Shown here: in pieces, positions 12,801 through 28,400 of the stretch | Position numbering within the stretch: position 1 is the stretch's first letter | How the letters are laid out: the number at the start of each line of letters is the position of its first letter | Source: Sipunculus nudus | Lineage: Eukaryota > Annelida > Sipuncula > Golfingiida > Sipunculidae | DNA: 64,000 bases | Direction: 5' to 3' | Assembly: GCA_026874595.1 (NCBI GenBank) | Contig: CM049307.1 | Coordinates: 1 to 64,000, forward strand | Notes under the pieces: model-generated | Told to the model about the DNA's origin: nothing | What the model saw: only the letters and a program-made list of their open reading frames with translations | The model's database searches: none | Translations under genes and position numbers: made by a program

Positions 12801-15800
12801 GACAAACAAACAAACAAACAAACAGACAAACAGACATCCGCGACTGACCAACCAGCTTGCGAAAATCGAAGATTTCCGGCAAGCAATAAAGTTGTGACTG
12901 TGCCTCCAACATGTATGATCATAGATGGGGCCCGGAGAGGCCGTCACGCACCGCTGCACACGCCGGCCGCCCACCGTAAGGACCCTGCCGCCACTTGCGG
13001 CCACGGCACGTGTCTTCGTGGTATGGCAAAAAACGGCGCGAGATTTGACGAGACTAACAATGTGACCCCTGAAAGTGACTGCGAGTGTCAGCCGCTATCC
13101 AGCGCTGCAAACCATGTGTCTGTAGCGTGAAAAATGACAGAATTATAGGCATTTCTTTGAATGGTCACGTGTTCTCGTTTCACGGGAAACGGTGCGAGAT
13201 ATGACGAGACTTGGGATTGAATGGCTTAGAACTAGAGGGATGCTGTCTAACGCCAAAAACCAGACCTTTCCATCGCAAATATCGACAGAGATAGAAGCTG
13301 GAAAACTCCGCATTTTCAGATTGTCAAGTTTTACCCCAAAATTCGGTAACCATGGTAACGGCAGCACAAAGCTACATGAGCGAAGGGATAAGCCAATGTT
13401 CCTAGTTTCAGATACGACAAAAAAGAAATGGTGTCACGTTTAATATTTTTTGAGATATTGCAGAAAAACGATATCTTACAGTGTTTCAGGTACCACGCCC
13501 CCTGGTGGCTATTTCCAAAAAATGAAAAATTGGTTTCGAGATATTTCTAAATAACACAAAATATGTCATTTTCAAAGTCATAGTTTAAAAAATGCGACCT
13601 GTAAGCTATATTTAATGAAATCTCGAAAATTCTCGTTTGACGAGATATTATACGAGATATCGCGAGACTTTTAATAAAATCTTGCAGTACTTGTTAAATG
13701 CTACCTGATGCAAAAAACTAGAACTCTCTAGCTTTAAAAATGACAAAGTTAGAAAAAATTGTCCTTTGATTTTCGATTTACATCACTTTTACCCAAAAAT
13801 ACGTAACCATGGTGACAACCAATTTGAATCAGCTACACACCAGACGAAAGGCCTTGGAATGACGATTAAAATGAGCCATGTTTGAAGTGGCTATGACAAA
13901 TAGTAATGGAGGTATGAAGGAAAGAGCACTTTAGGAACTTTTGATGACCTTGACCTTGACCTTTGACCTTTATTGCCCAAAAACAATAGGCTTCTTGCAT
14001 TTTTGATTTTACACAAACTGTGAAAGTTTGAAAGCGATGGGATCAAAATTGTGACCTGTAGAGACTGGACAGACAAACAAACAAACAAACAAACAGACAA
14101 ACAGACATCCGCGACTGACCAACCAGCTTGCGAAAATCGAAGATTTCCGGCAAGCAATAAAGTTGTGACTGTGCCTCCAACATGTATGATCATAGATGGG
14201 GCCCGGAGAGGCCGTCACGCACCGCTGCACACGCCGGCCGCCCACCGTAAGGACCCTGCCGCCACTTGCGGCCACGGCACGTGTCTTCGTGGTATGGCAA
14301 AAAACGGCGCGAGATTTGACGAGACTAACAATGTGACCCCTGAAAGTGACTGCGAGTGTCAGCCGCTATCCAGCGCTGCAAACCATGTGTCTGTAGCGTG
14401 AAAAATGACAGAATTATAGGCATTTCTTTGAATGGTCACGTGTTCTCGTTTCACGGGAAACGGTGCGAGATATGACGAGACTTGGGATTGAATGGCTTAG
14501 AACTAGAGGGATGCTGTCTAACGCCAAAAACCAGACCTTTCCATCGCAAATATCGACAGAGATAGAAGCTGGAAAACTCCGCATTTTCAGATTGTCAAGT
14601 TTTACCCCAAAATTCGGTAACCATGGTAACGGCAGCACAAAGCTACATGAGCGAAGGGATAAGCCAATGTTCCTAGTTTCAGATACGACAAAAAAAAAAT
14701 GGTGTCACGTTTAATATTTTTTGAGATATTGCAGAAAAACGATATCTTACAGTGTTTCAGGTACCACGCCCCCTGGTGGCTATTTCCAAAAAATGAAAAA
14801 TTGGTTTCGAGATATTTCTAAATAACACAAAATATGTCATTTTCAAAGTCATAGTTTAAAAAATGCGACCTGTAAGCTATATTTAATGAAATCTCGAAAA
14901 TTCTCGTTTGACGAGATATTATACGAGATATCGCGAGACTTTTAATAAAATCTTGCAGTACTTGTTAAATGCTACCTGATGCAAAAAACTAGAACTCTCT
15001 AGCTTTAAAAATGACAAAGTTAGAAAAAATTGTCCTTTGATTTTCGATTTACATCACTTTTACCCAAAAATACGTAACCATGGTGACAACCAATTTGAAT
15101 CAGCTACACACCAGACGAAAGGCCTTGGAATGACGATTAAAATGAGCCATGTTTGAAGTGGCTATGACAAATAGTAATGGAGGTATGAAGGAAAGAGCAC
15201 TTTAGGAACTTTTGATGACCTTGACCTTGACCTTTGACCTTTATTGCCCAAAAACAATAGGCTTCTTGCATTTTTGATTTTACACAAACTGTGAAAGTTT
15301 GAAAGCGATGGGATCAAAATTGTGACCTGTAGAGACTGGACAGACAAACAAACAAACAAACAAACAGACAAACAGACATCCGCGACTGACCAACCAGCTT
15401 GCGAAAATCGAAGATTTCCGGCAAGCAATAAAGTTGTGACTGTGCCTCCAACATGTATGATCATAGATGGGGCCCGGAGAGGCCGTCACGCACCGCTGCA
15501 CACGCCGGCCGCCCACCGTAAGGACCCTGCCGCCACTTGCGGCCACGGCACGTGTCTTCGTGGTATGGCAAAAAACGGCGCGAGATTTGACGAGACTAAC
15601 AATGTGACCCCTGAAAGTGACTGCGAGTGTCAGCCGCTATCCAGCGCTGCAAACCATGTGTCTGTAGCGTGAAAAATGACAGAATTATAGGCATTTCTTT
15701 GAATGGTCACGTGTTCTCGTTTCACGGGAAACGGTGCGAGATATGACGAGACTTGGGATTGAATGGCTTAGAACTAGAGGGATGCTGTCTAACGCCAAAA

Positions 15801-18800
15801 ACCAGACCTTTCCATCGCAAATATCGACAGAGATAGAAGCTGGAAAACTCCGCATTTTCAGATTGTCAAGTTTTACCCCAAAATTCGGTAACCATGGTAA
15901 CGGCAGCACAAAGCTACATGAGCGAAGGGATAAGCCAATGTTCCTAGTTTCAGATACGACAAAAAAGAAATGGTGTCACGTTTAATATTTTTTGAGATAT
16001 TGCAGAAAAACGATATCTTACAGTGTTTCAGGTACCACGCCCCCTGGTGGCTATTTCCAAAAAATGAAAAATTGGTTTCGAGATATTTCTAAATAACACA
16101 AAATATGTCATTTTCAAAGTCATAGTTTAAAAAATGCGACCTGTAAGCTATATTTAATGAAATCTCGAAAATTCTCGTTTGACGAGATATTATACGAGAT
16201 ATCGCGAGACTTTTAATAAAATCTTGCAGTACTTGTTAAATGCTACCTGATGCAAAAAACTAGAACTCTCTAGCTTTAAAAATGACAAAGTTAGAAAAAA
16301 TTGTCCTTTGATTTTCGATTTACATCACTTTTACCCAAAAATACGTAACCATGGTGACAACCAATTTGAATCAGCTACACACCAGACGAAAGGCCTTGGA
16401 ATGACGATTAAAATGAGCCATGTTTGAAGTGGCTATGACAAATAGTAATGGAGGTATGAAGGAAAGAGCACTTTAGGAACTTTTGATGACCTTGACCTTG
16501 ACCTTTGACCTTTATTGCCCAAAAACAATAGGCTTCTTGCATTTTTGATTTTACACAAACTGTGAAAGTTTGAAAGCGATGGGATCAAAATTGTGACCTG
16601 TAGAGACTGGACAGACAAACAAACAAACAAACAAACAGACAAACAGACATCCGCGACTGACCAACCAGCTTGCGAAAATCGAAGATTTCCGGCAAGCAAT
16701 AAAGTTGTGACTGTGCCTCCAACATGTATGATCATAGATGGGGCCCGGAGAGGCCGTCACGCACCGCTGCACACGCCGGCCGCCCACCGTAAGGACCCTG
16801 CCGCCACTTGCGGCCACGGCACGTGTCTTCGTGGTATGGCAAAAAACGGCGCGAGATTTGACGAGACTAACAATGTGACCCCTGAAAGTGACTGCGAGTG
16901 TCAGCCGCTATCCAGCGCTGCAAACCATGTGTCTGTAGCGTGAAAAATGACAGAATTATAGGCATTTCTTTGAATGGTCACGTGTTCTCGTTTCACGGGA
17001 AACGGTGCGAGATATGACGAGACTTGGGATTGAATGGCTTAGAACTAGAGGGATGCTGTCTAACGCCAAAAACCAGACCTTTCCATCGCAAATATCGACA
17101 GAGATAGAAGCTGGAAAACTCCGCATTTTCAGATTGTCAAGTTTTACCCCAAAATTCGGTAACCATGGTAACGGCAGCACAAAGCTACATGAGCGAAGGG
17201 ATAAGCCAATGTTCCTAGTTTCAGATACGACAAAAAAAAAATGGTGTCACGTTTAATATTTTTTGAGATATTGCAGAAAAACGATATCTTACAGTGTTTC
17301 AGGTACCACGCCCCCTGGTGGCTATTTCCAAAAAATGAAAAATTGGTTTCGAGATATTTCTAAATAACACAAAATATGTCATTTTCAAAGTCATAGTTTA
17401 AAAAATGCGACCTGTAAGCTATATTTAATGAAATCTCGAAAATTCTCGTTTGACGAGATATTATACGAGATATCGCGAGACTTTTAATAAAATCTTGCAG
17501 TACTTGTTAAATGCTACCTGATGCAAAAAACTAGAACTCTCTAGCTTTAAAAATGACAAAGTTAGAAAAAATTGTCCTTTGATTTTCGATTTACATCACT
17601 TTTACCCAAAAATACGTAACCATGGTGACAACCAATTTGAATCAGCTACACACCAGACGAAAGGCCTTGGAATGACGATTAAAATGAGCCATGTTTGAAG
17701 TGGCTATGACAAATAGTAATGGAGGTATGAAGGAAAGAGCACTTTAGGAACTTTTGATGACCTTGACCTTGACCTTTGACCTTTATTGCCCAAAAACAAT
17801 AGGCTTCTTGCATTTTTGATTTTACACAAACTGTGAAAGTTTGAAAGCGATGGGATCAAAATTGTGACCTGTAGAGACTGGACAGACAAACAAACAAACA
17901 AACAAACAGACAAACAGACATCCGCGACTGACCAACCAGCTTGCGAAAATCGAAGATTTCCGGCAAGCAATAAAGTTGTGACTGTGCCTCCAACATGTAT
18001 GATCATAGATGGGGCCCGGAGAGGCCGTCACGCACCGCTGCACACGCCGGCCGCCCACCGTAAGGACCCTGCCGCCACTTGCGGCCACGGCACGTGTCTT
18101 CGTGGTATGGCCAAAAAACGGCGCGAGATTTGACGAGACTAACAATGTGACCCCTGAAAGTGACTGCGAGTGTCAGCCGCTATCCAGCGCTGCAAACCAT
18201 GTGTCTGTAGCGTGAAAAATGACAGAATTATAGGCATTTCTTTGAATGGTCACGTGTTCTCGTTTCACGGGAAACGGTGCGAGATATGACGAGACTTGGG
18301 ATTGAATGGCTTAGAACTAGAGGGATGCTGTCTAACGCCAAAAACCAGACCTTTCCATCGCAAATATCGACAGAGATAGAAGCTGGAAAACTCCGCATTT
18401 TCAGATTGTCAAGTTTTACCCCAAAATTCGGTAACCATGGTAACGGCAGCACAAAGCTACATGAGCGAAGGGATAAGCCAATGTTCCTAGTTTCAGATAC
18501 GACAAAAAAAAAATGGTGTCACGTTTAATATTTTTTGAGATATTGCAGAAAAACGATATCTTACAGTGTTTCAGGTACCACGCCCCCTGGTGGCTATTTC
18601 CAAAAAATGAAAAATTGGTTTCGAGATATTTCTAAATAACACAAAATATGTCATTTTCAAAGTCATAGTTTAAAAAATGCGACCTGTAAGCTATATTTAA
18701 TGAAATCTCGAAAATTCTCGTTTGACGAGATATTATACGAGATATCGCGAGACTTTTAATAAAATCTTGCAGTACTTGTTAAATGCTACCTGATGCAAAA

Positions 18801-21800
18801 AACTAGAACTCTCTAGCTTTAAAAATGACAAAGTTAGAAAAAATTGTCCTTTGATTTTCGATTTACATCACTTTTACCCAAAAATACGTAACCATGGTGA
18901 CAACCAATTTGAATCAGCTACACACCAGACGAAAGGCCTTGGAATGACGATTAAAATGAGCCATGTTTGAAGTGGCTATGACAAATAGTAATGGAGGTAT
19001 GAAGGAAAGAGCACTTTAGGAACTTTTGATGACCTTGACCTTGACCTTTGACCTTTATTGCCCAAAAACAATAGGCTTCTTGCATTTTTGATTTTACACA
19101 AACTGTGAAAGTTTGAAAGCGATGGGATCAAAATTGTGACCTGTAGAGACTGGACAGACAAACAAACAAACAAACAAACAGACAAACAGACATCCGCGAC
19201 TGACCAACCAGCTTGCGAAAATCGAAGATTTCCGGCAAGCAATAAAGTTGTGACTGTGCCTCCAACATGTATGATCATAGATGGGGCCCGGAGAGGCCGT
19301 CACGCACCGCTGCACACGCCGGCCGCCCACCGTAAGGACCCTGCCGCCACTTGCGGCCACGGCACGTGTCTTCGTGGTATGGCAAAAAACGGCGCGAGAT
19401 TTGACGAGACTAACAATGTGACCCCTGAAAGTGACTGCGAGTGTCAGCCGCTATCCAGCGCTGCAAACCATGTGTCTGTAGCGTGAAAAATGACAGAATT
19501 ATAGGCATTTCTTTGAATGGTCACGTGTTCTCGTTTCACGGGAAACGGTGCGAGATATGACGAGACTTGGGATTGAATGGCTTAGAACTAGAGGGATGCT
19601 GTCTAACGCCAAAAACCAGACCTTTCCATCGCAAATATCGACAGAGATAGAAGCTGGAAAACTCCGCATTTTCAGATTGTCAAGTTTTACCCCAAAATTC
19701 GGTAACCATGGTAACGGCAGCACAAAGCTACATGAGCGAAGGGATAAGCCAATGTTCCTAGTTTCAGATACGACAAAAAAGAAATGGTGTCACGTTTAAT
19801 ATTTTTTGAGATATTGCAGAAAAACGATATCTTACAGTGTTTCAGGTACCACGCCCCCTGGTGGCTATTTCCAAAAAATGAAAAATTGGTTTCGAGATAT
19901 TTCTAAATAACACAAAATATGTCATTTTCAAAGTCATAGTTTAAAAAATGCGACCTGTAAGCTATATTTAATGAAATCTCGAAAATTCTCGTTTGACGAG
20001 ATATTATACGAGATATCGCGAGACTTTTAATAAAATCTTGCAGTACTTGTTAAATGCTACCTGATGCAAAAAACTAGAACTCTCTAGCTTTAAAAATGAC
20101 AAAGTTAGAAAAAATTGTCCTTTGATTTTCGATTTACATCACTTTTACCCAAAAATACGTAACCATGGTGACAACCAATTTGAATCAGCTACACACCAGA
20201 CGAAAGGCCTTGGAATGACGATTAAAATGAGCCATGTTTGAAGTGGCTATGACAAATAGTAATGGAGGTATGAAGGAAAGAGCACTTTAGGAACTTTTGA
20301 TGACCTTGACCTTGACCTTTGACCTTTATTGCCCAAAAACAATAGGCTTCTTGCATTTTTGATTTTACACAAACTGTGAAAGTTTGAAAGCGATGGGATC
20401 AAAATTGTGACCTGTAGAGACTGGACAGACAAACAAACAAACAAACAAACAGACAAACAGACATCCGCGACTGACCAACCAGCTTGCGAAAATCGAAGAT
20501 TTCCGGCAAGCAATAAAGTTGTGACTGTGCCTCCAACATGTATGATCATAGATGGGGCCCGGAGAGGCCGTCACGCACCGCTGCACACGCCGGCCGCCCA
20601 CCGTAAGGACCCTGCCGCCACTTGCGGCCACGGCACGTGTCTTCGTGGTATGGCAAAAAACGGCGCGAGATTTGACGAGACTAACAATGTGACCCCTGAA
20701 AGTGACTGCGAGTGTCAGCCGCTATCCAGCGCTGCAAACCATGTGTCTGTAGCGTGAAAAATGACAGAATTATAGGCATTTCTTTGAATGGTCACGTGTT
20801 CTCGTTTCACGGGAAACGGTGCGAGATATGACGAGACTTGGGATTGAATGGCTTAGAACTAGAGGGATGCTGTCTAACGCCAAAAACCAGACCTTTCCAT
20901 CGCAAATATCGACAGAGATAGAAGCTGGAAAACTCCGCATTTTCAGATTGTCAAGTTTTACCCCAAAATTCGGTAACCATGGTAACGGCAGCACAAAGCT
21001 ACATGAGCGAAGGGATAAGCCAATGTTCCTAGTTTCAGATACGACAAAAAAAAAATGGTGTCACGTTTAATATTTTTTGAGATATTGCAGAAAAACGATA
21101 TCTTACAGTGTTTCAGGTACCACGCCCCCTGGTGGCTATTTCCAAAAAATGAAAAATTGGTTTCGAGATATTTCTAAATAACACAAAATATGTCATTTTC
21201 AAAGTCATAGTTTAAAAAATGCGACCTGTAAGCTATATTTAATGAAATCTCGAAAATTCTCGTTTGACGAGATATTATACGAGATATCGCGAGACTTTTA
21301 ATAAAATCTTGCAGTACTTGTTAAATGCTACCTGATGCAAAAAACTAGAACTCTCTAGCTTTAAAAATGACAAAGTTAGAAAAAATTGTCCTTTGATTTT
21401 CGATTTACATCACTTTTACCCAAAAATACGTAACCATGGTGACAACCAATTTGAATCAGCTACACACCAGACGAAAGGCCTTGGAATGACGATTAAAATG
21501 AGCCATGTTTGAAGTGGCTATGACAAATAGTAATGGAGGTATGAAGGAAAGAGCACTTTAGGAACTTTTGATGACCTTGACCTTGACCTTTGACCTTTAT
21601 TGCCCAAAAACAATAGGCTTCTTGCATTTTTGATTTTACACAAACTGTGAAAGTTTGAAAGCGATGGGATCAAAATTGTGACCTGTAGAGACTGGACAGA
21701 CAAACAAACAAACAAACAAACAGACAAACAGACATCCGCGACTGACCAACCAGCTTGCGAAAATCGAAGATTTCCGGCAAGCAATAAAGTTGTGACTGTG

Positions 21801-24158
21801 CCTCCAACATGTATGATCATAGATGGGGCCCGGAGAGGCCGTCACGCACCGCTGCACACGCCGGCCGCCCACCGTAAGGACCCTGCCGCCACTTGCGGCC
21901 ACGGCACGTGTCTTCGTGGTATGGCAAAAAACGGCGCGAGATTTGACGAGACTAACAATGTGACCCCTGAAAGTGACTGCGAGTGTCAGCCGCTATCCAG
22001 CGCTGCAAACCATGTGTCTGTAGCGTGAAAAATGACAGAATTATAGGCATTTCTTTGAATGGTCACGTGTTCTCGTTTCACGGGAAACGGTGCGAGATAT
22101 GACGAGACTTGGGATTGAATGGCTTAGAACTAGAGGGATGCTGTCTAACGCCAAAAACCAGACCTTTCCATCGCAAATATCGACAGAGATAGAAGCTGGA
22201 AAACTCCGCATTTTCAGATTGTCAAGTTTTACCCCAAAATTCGGTAACCATGGTAACGGCAGCACAAAGCTACATGAGCGAAGGGATAAGCCAATGTTCC
22301 TAGTTTCAGATACGACAAAAAAAAAATGGTGTCACGTTTAATATTTTTTGAGATATTGCAGAAAAACGATATCTTACAGTGTTTCAGGTACCACGCCCCC
22401 TGGTGGCTATTTCCAAAAAATGAAAAATTGGTTTCGAGATATTTCTAAATAACACAAAATATGTCATTTTCAAAGTCATAGTTTAAAAAATGCGACCTGT
22501 AAGCTATATTTAATGAAATCTCGAAAATTCTCGTTTGACGAGATATTATACGAGATATCGCGAGACTTTTAATAAAATCTTGCAGTACTTGTTAAATGCT
22601 ACCTGATGCAAAAAACTAGAACTCTCTAGCTTTAAAAATGACAAAGTTAGAAAAAATTGTCCTTTGATTTTCGATTTACATCACTTTTACCCAAAAATAC
22701 GTAACCATGGTGACAACCAATTTGAATCAGCTACACACCAGACGAAAGGCCTTGGAATGACGATTAAAATGAGCCATGTTTGAAGTGGCTATGACAAATA
22801 GTAATGGAGGTATGAAGGAAAGAGCACTTTAGGAACTTTTGATGACCTTGACCTTGACCTTTGACCTTTATTGCCCAAAAACAATAGGCTTCTTGCATTT
22901 TTGATTTTACACAAACTGTGAAAGTTTGAAAGCGATGGGATCAAAATTGTGACCTGTAGAGACTGGACAGACAAACAAACAAACAAACAAACAGACAAAC
23001 AGACATCCGCGACTGACCAACCAGCTTGCGAAAATCGAAGATTTCCGGCAAGCAATAAAGTTGTGACTGTGCCTCCAACATGTATGATCATAGATGGGGC
23101 CCGGAGAGGCCGTCACGCACCGCTGCACACGCCGGCCGCCCACCGTAAGGACCCTGCCGCCACTTGCGGCCACGGCACGTGTCTTCGTGGTATGGCAAAA
23201 AACGGCGCGAGATTTGACGAGACTAACAATGTGACCCCTGAAAGTGACTGCGAGTGTCAGCCGCTATCCAGCGCTGCAAACCATGTGTCTGTAGCGTGAA
23301 AAATGACAGAATTATAGGCATTTCTTTGAATGGTCACGTGTTCTCGTTTCACGGGAAACGGTGCGAGATATGACGAGACTTGGGATTGAATGGCTTAGAA
23401 CTAGAGGGATGCTGTCTAACGCCAAAAACCAGACCTTTCCATCGCAAATATCGACAGAGATAGAAGCTGGAAAACTCCGCATTTTCAGATTGTCAAGTTT
23501 TACCCCAAAATTCGGTAACCATGGTAACGGCAGCACAAAGCTACATGAGCGAAGGGATAAGCCAATGTTCCTAGTTTCAGATACGACAAAAAAAAAATGG
23601 TGTCACGTTTAATATTTTTTGAGATATTGCAGAAAAACGATATCTTACAGTGTTTCAGGTACCACGCCCCCTGGTGGCTATTTCCAAAAAATGAAAAATT
23701 GGTTTCGAGATATTTCTAAATAACACAAAATATGTCATTTTCAAAGTCATAGTTTAAAAAATGCGACCTGTAAGCTATATTTAATGAAATCTCGAAAATT
23801 CTCGTTTGACGAGATATTATACGAGATATCGCGAGACTTTTAATAAAATCTTGCAGTACTTGTTAAATGCTACCTGATGCAAAAAACTAGAACTCTCTAG
23901 CTTTAAAAATGACAAAGTTAGAAAAAATTGTCCTTTGATTTTCGATTTACATCACTTTTACCCAAAAATACGTAACCATGGTGACAACCAATTTGAATCA
24001 GCTACACACCAGACGAAAGGCCTTGGAATGACGATTAAAATGAGCCATGTTTGAAGTGGCTATGACAAATAGTAATGGAGGTATGAAGGAAAGAGCACTT
24101 TAGGAACTTTTGATGACCTTGACCTTGACCTTTGACCTTTATTGCCCAAAAACAATAG

Positions 24159-25431
24159 GCTTCTTGCATTTTTGATTTTACACAAACTGTGAAAGTTTGA
24201 AAGCGATGGGATCAAAATTGTGACCTGTAGAGTTGTGACCTGTAGAGACTGGACAGACAAACAAACAAACAAACAAAACAGACAAACAGACATCCGCGAC
24301 TGACCAACCAGCTTGCGAAAATCGAAGATTTCCGGCAAGCAATAAAGTTGTGACTGTGCCTCCAACATGTATGATCATAGATGGGGCCCGGAGAGGCCGT
24401 CACGCACCGCTGCACACGCCGGCCGCCCACCGTAAGGACCCTGCCGCCACTTGCGGCCACGGCACGTGTCTTCGTGGTATGGCAAAAAACGGCGCGAGAT
24501 TTGACGAGACTAACAATGTGACCCCTGAAAGTGACTGCGAGTGTCAGCGCTATCCAGCGCTGCAAACATGTGTCTGTAGCGTGAAAAATGACAGAATTAT
24601 AGGCATTTCTTTGAATGGTCACGTGTTCTCGTTTCACGGGAAACGGTGCGAGATATGACGAGACTTGGGATTGAATGGCTTAGAACTAGAGGGATGCTGT
24701 CTAACGCCAAAAACCAGACCTTTCCATCGCAAATATCGACAGAGATAGAAGCTGGAAACTCCGCATTTTCAGATTGTCAAGTTTACCCAAAATTCGGTAA
24801 CCATGGTAACGGCAGCACAAAGCTACATGAGCGAAGGGATAAGCCAATGTTCCTAGTTTCAGATACGACAAAAAAAAAATGGTGTCACGTTAATATTTTT
24901 TGAGATATTGCAGAAAAACGATAATCTTACAGGTGTTTCAGGTACCACGCCCCTGGTGGCTATTTCAAAAAATGAAAAATTGGTTTCGAGATATTTCTAA
25001 ATAACACAAAATTTGTCATTTTCAAAGTCATAGTTTAAAAATGCGACCTGCAAGCTATATTTAATGAAATCTCGAAAATTCTCGTTTGACGAGATATTAT
25101 ACGAGATATCGCGAGACTTTTAATAAAATCTTGCAGTACTTGTTAAATGCTACCTGATGCAAAAAACTAGAACTCTCTAGCTTTAAAAATGACAAAGTTA
25201 GAAAAAATTGTCCTTTGATTTTCGATTTACATCACTTTTACCACGTAACCATGGTGACAACCAATTTGAATCAGCTACACACCAGACGAAAGGCCTTGGA
25301 ATGACGATTAAAATGAGCCATGTTTGAAGTGGCTATGACAAATAGTAATGGAGGTATGAAGGAAAGAGCACTTTAGGAACTTTTGATGACCTTGACCTTG
25401 ACCTTTGACCTTTATTGCCCAAAAACAATAG
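24159..25431. repeat. Family A unit 20, aberrant copy
   Basis: Length 1273, but with about 13 indels and only two substitutions. There is a 15 bp duplication near 24230 (the CTGTAGAG word repeated), single-base losses in C, A and T runs at about 24548, 24567, 24757, 24782, 24891 and 24950, gains at about 24923 and 24932, and a 7 bp loss near 25241. Neighbouring units on both sides are clean. The indel-only profile suggests raw long-read sequence left in the assembly, or a junction where the array was bridged, rather than an old monomer. Confidence 0.75.
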
Positions 25432-28400
25432 GCTTCTTGCATTTTTGATTTTACACAAACTGTGAAAGTTTGAAAGCGATGGGATCAAAATTGTGACCTG
25501 TAGAGACTGGACAGACAAACAAACAAACAAACAAACAGACAAACAGACATCCGCGACTGACCAACCAGCTTGCGAAAATCGAAGATTTCCGGCAAGCAAT
25601 AAAGTTGTGACTGTGCCTCCAACATGTATGATCATAGATGGGGCCCGGAGAGGCCGTCACGCACCGCTGCACACGCCGGCCGCCCACCGTAAGGACCCTG
25701 CCGCCACTTGCGGCCACGGCACGTGTCTTCGTGGTATGGCAAAAAACGGCGCGAGATTTGACGAGACTAACAATGTGACCCCTGAAAGTGACTGCGAGTG
25801 TCAGCCGCTATCCAGCGCTGCAAACCATGTGTCTGTAGCGTGAAAAATGACAGAATTATAGGCATTTCTTTGAATGGTCACGTGTTCTCGTTTCACGGGA
25901 AACGGTGCGAGATATGACGAGACTTGGGATTGAATGGCTTAGAACTAGAGGGATGCTGTCTAACGCCAAAAACCAGACCTTTCCATCGCAAATATCGACA
26001 GAGATAGAAGCTGGAAAACTCCGCATTTTCAGATTGTCAAGTTTTACCCCAAAATTCGGTAACCATGGTAACGGCAGCACAAAGCTACATGAGCGAAGGG
26101 ATAAGCCAATGTTCCTAGTTTCAGATACGACAAAAAAGAAATGGTGTCACGTTTAATATTTTTTGAGATATTGCAGAAAAACGATATCTTACAGTGTTTC
26201 AGGTACCACGCCCCCTGGTGGCTATTTCCAAAAAATGAAAAATTGGTTTCGAGATATTTCTAAATAACACAAAATATGTCATTTTCAAAGTCATAGTTTA
26301 AAAAATGCGACCTGTAAGCTATATTTAATGAAATCTCGAAAATTCTCGTTTGACGAGATATTATACGAGATATCGCGAGACTTTTAATAAAATCTTGCAG
26401 TACTTGTTAAATGCTACCTGATGCAAAAAACTAGAACTCTCTAGCTTTAAAAATGACAAAGTTAGAAAAAATTGTCCTTTGATTTTCGATTTACATCACT
26501 TTTACCCAAAAATACGTAACCATGGTGACAACCAATTTGAATCAGCTACACACCAGACGAAAGGCCTTGGAATGACGATTAAAATGAGCCATGTTTGAAG
26601 TGGCTATGACAAATAGTAATGGAGGTATGAAGGAAAGAGCACTTTAGGAACTTTTGATGACCTTGACCTTGACCTTTGACCTTTATTGCCCAAAAACAAT
26701 AGGCTTCTTGCATTTTTGATTTTACACAAACTGTGAAAGTTTGAAAGCGATGGGATCAAAATTGTGACCTGTAGAGACTGGACAGACAAACAAACAAACA
26801 AACAAACAGACAAACAGACATCCGCGACTGACCAACCAGCTTGCGAAAATCGAAGATTTCCGGCAAGCAATAAAGTTGTGACTGTGCCTCCAACATGTAT
26901 GATCATAGATGGGGCCCGGAGAGGCCGTCACGCACCGCTGCACACGCCGGCCGCCCACCGTAAGGACCCTGCCGCCACTTGCGGCCACGGCACGTGTCTT
27001 CGTGGTATGGCAAAAAACGGCGCGAGATTTGACGAGACTAACAATGTGACCCCTGAAAGTGACTGCGAGTGTCAGCCGCTATCCAGCGCTGCAAACCATG
27101 TGTCTGTAGCGTGAAAAATGACAGAATTATAGGCATTTCTTTGAATGGTCACGTGTTCTCGTTTCACGGGAAACGGTGCGAGATATGACGAGACTTGGGA
27201 TTGAATGGCTTAGAACTAGAGGGATGCTGTCTAACGCCAAAAACCAGACCTTTCCATCGCAAATATCGACAGAGATAGAAGCTGGAAAACTCCGCATTTT
27301 CAGATTGTCAAGTTTTACCCCAAAATTCGGTAACCATGGTAACGGCAGCACAAAGCTACATGAGCGAAGGGATAAGCCAATGTTCCTAGTTTCAGATACG
27401 ACAAAAAAAAAATGGTGTCACGTTTAATATTTTTTGAGATATTGCAGAAAAACGATATCTTACAGTGTTTCAGGTACCACGCCCCCTGGTGGCTATTTCC
27501 AAAAAATGAAAAATTGGTTTCGAGATATTTCTAAATAACACAAAATATGTCATTTTCAAAGTCATAGTTTAAAAAATGCGACCTGTAAGCTATATTTAAT
27601 GAAATCTCGAAAATTCTCGTTTGACGAGATATTATACGAGATATCGCGAGACTTTTAATAAAATCTTGCAGTACTTGTTAAATGCTACCTGATGCAAAAA
27701 ACTAGAACTCTCTAGCTTTAAAAATGACAAAGTTAGAAAAAATTGTCCTTTGATTTTCGATTTACATCACTTTTACCCAAAAATACGTAACCATGGTGAC
27801 AACCAATTTGAATCAGCTACACACCAGACGAAAGGCCTTGGAATGACGATTAAAATGAGCCATGTTTGAAGTGGCTATGACAAATAGTAATGGAGGTATG
27901 AAGGAAAGAGCACTTTAGGAACTTTTGATGACCTTGACCTTGACCTTTGACCTTTATTGCCCAAAAACAATAGGCTTCTTGCATTTTTGATTTTACACAA
28001 ACTGTGAAAGTTTGAAAGCGATGGGATCAAAATTGTGACCTGTAGAGACTGGACAGACAAACAAACAAACAAACAAACAGACAAACAGACATCCGCGACT
28101 GACCAACCAGCTTGCGAAAATCGAAGATTTCCGGCAAGCAATAAAGTTGTGACTGTGCCTCCAACATGTATGATCATAGATGGGGCCCGGAGAGGCCGTC
28201 ACGCACCGCTGCACACGCCGGCCGCCCACCGTAAGGACCCTGCCGCCACTTGCGGCCACGGCACGTGTCTTCGTGGTATGGCAAAAAACGGCGCGAGATT
28301 TGACGAGACTAACAATGTGACCCCTGAAAGTGACTGCGAGTGTCAGCCGCTATCCAGCGCTGCAAACCATGTGTCTGTAGCGTGAAAAATGACAGAATTA

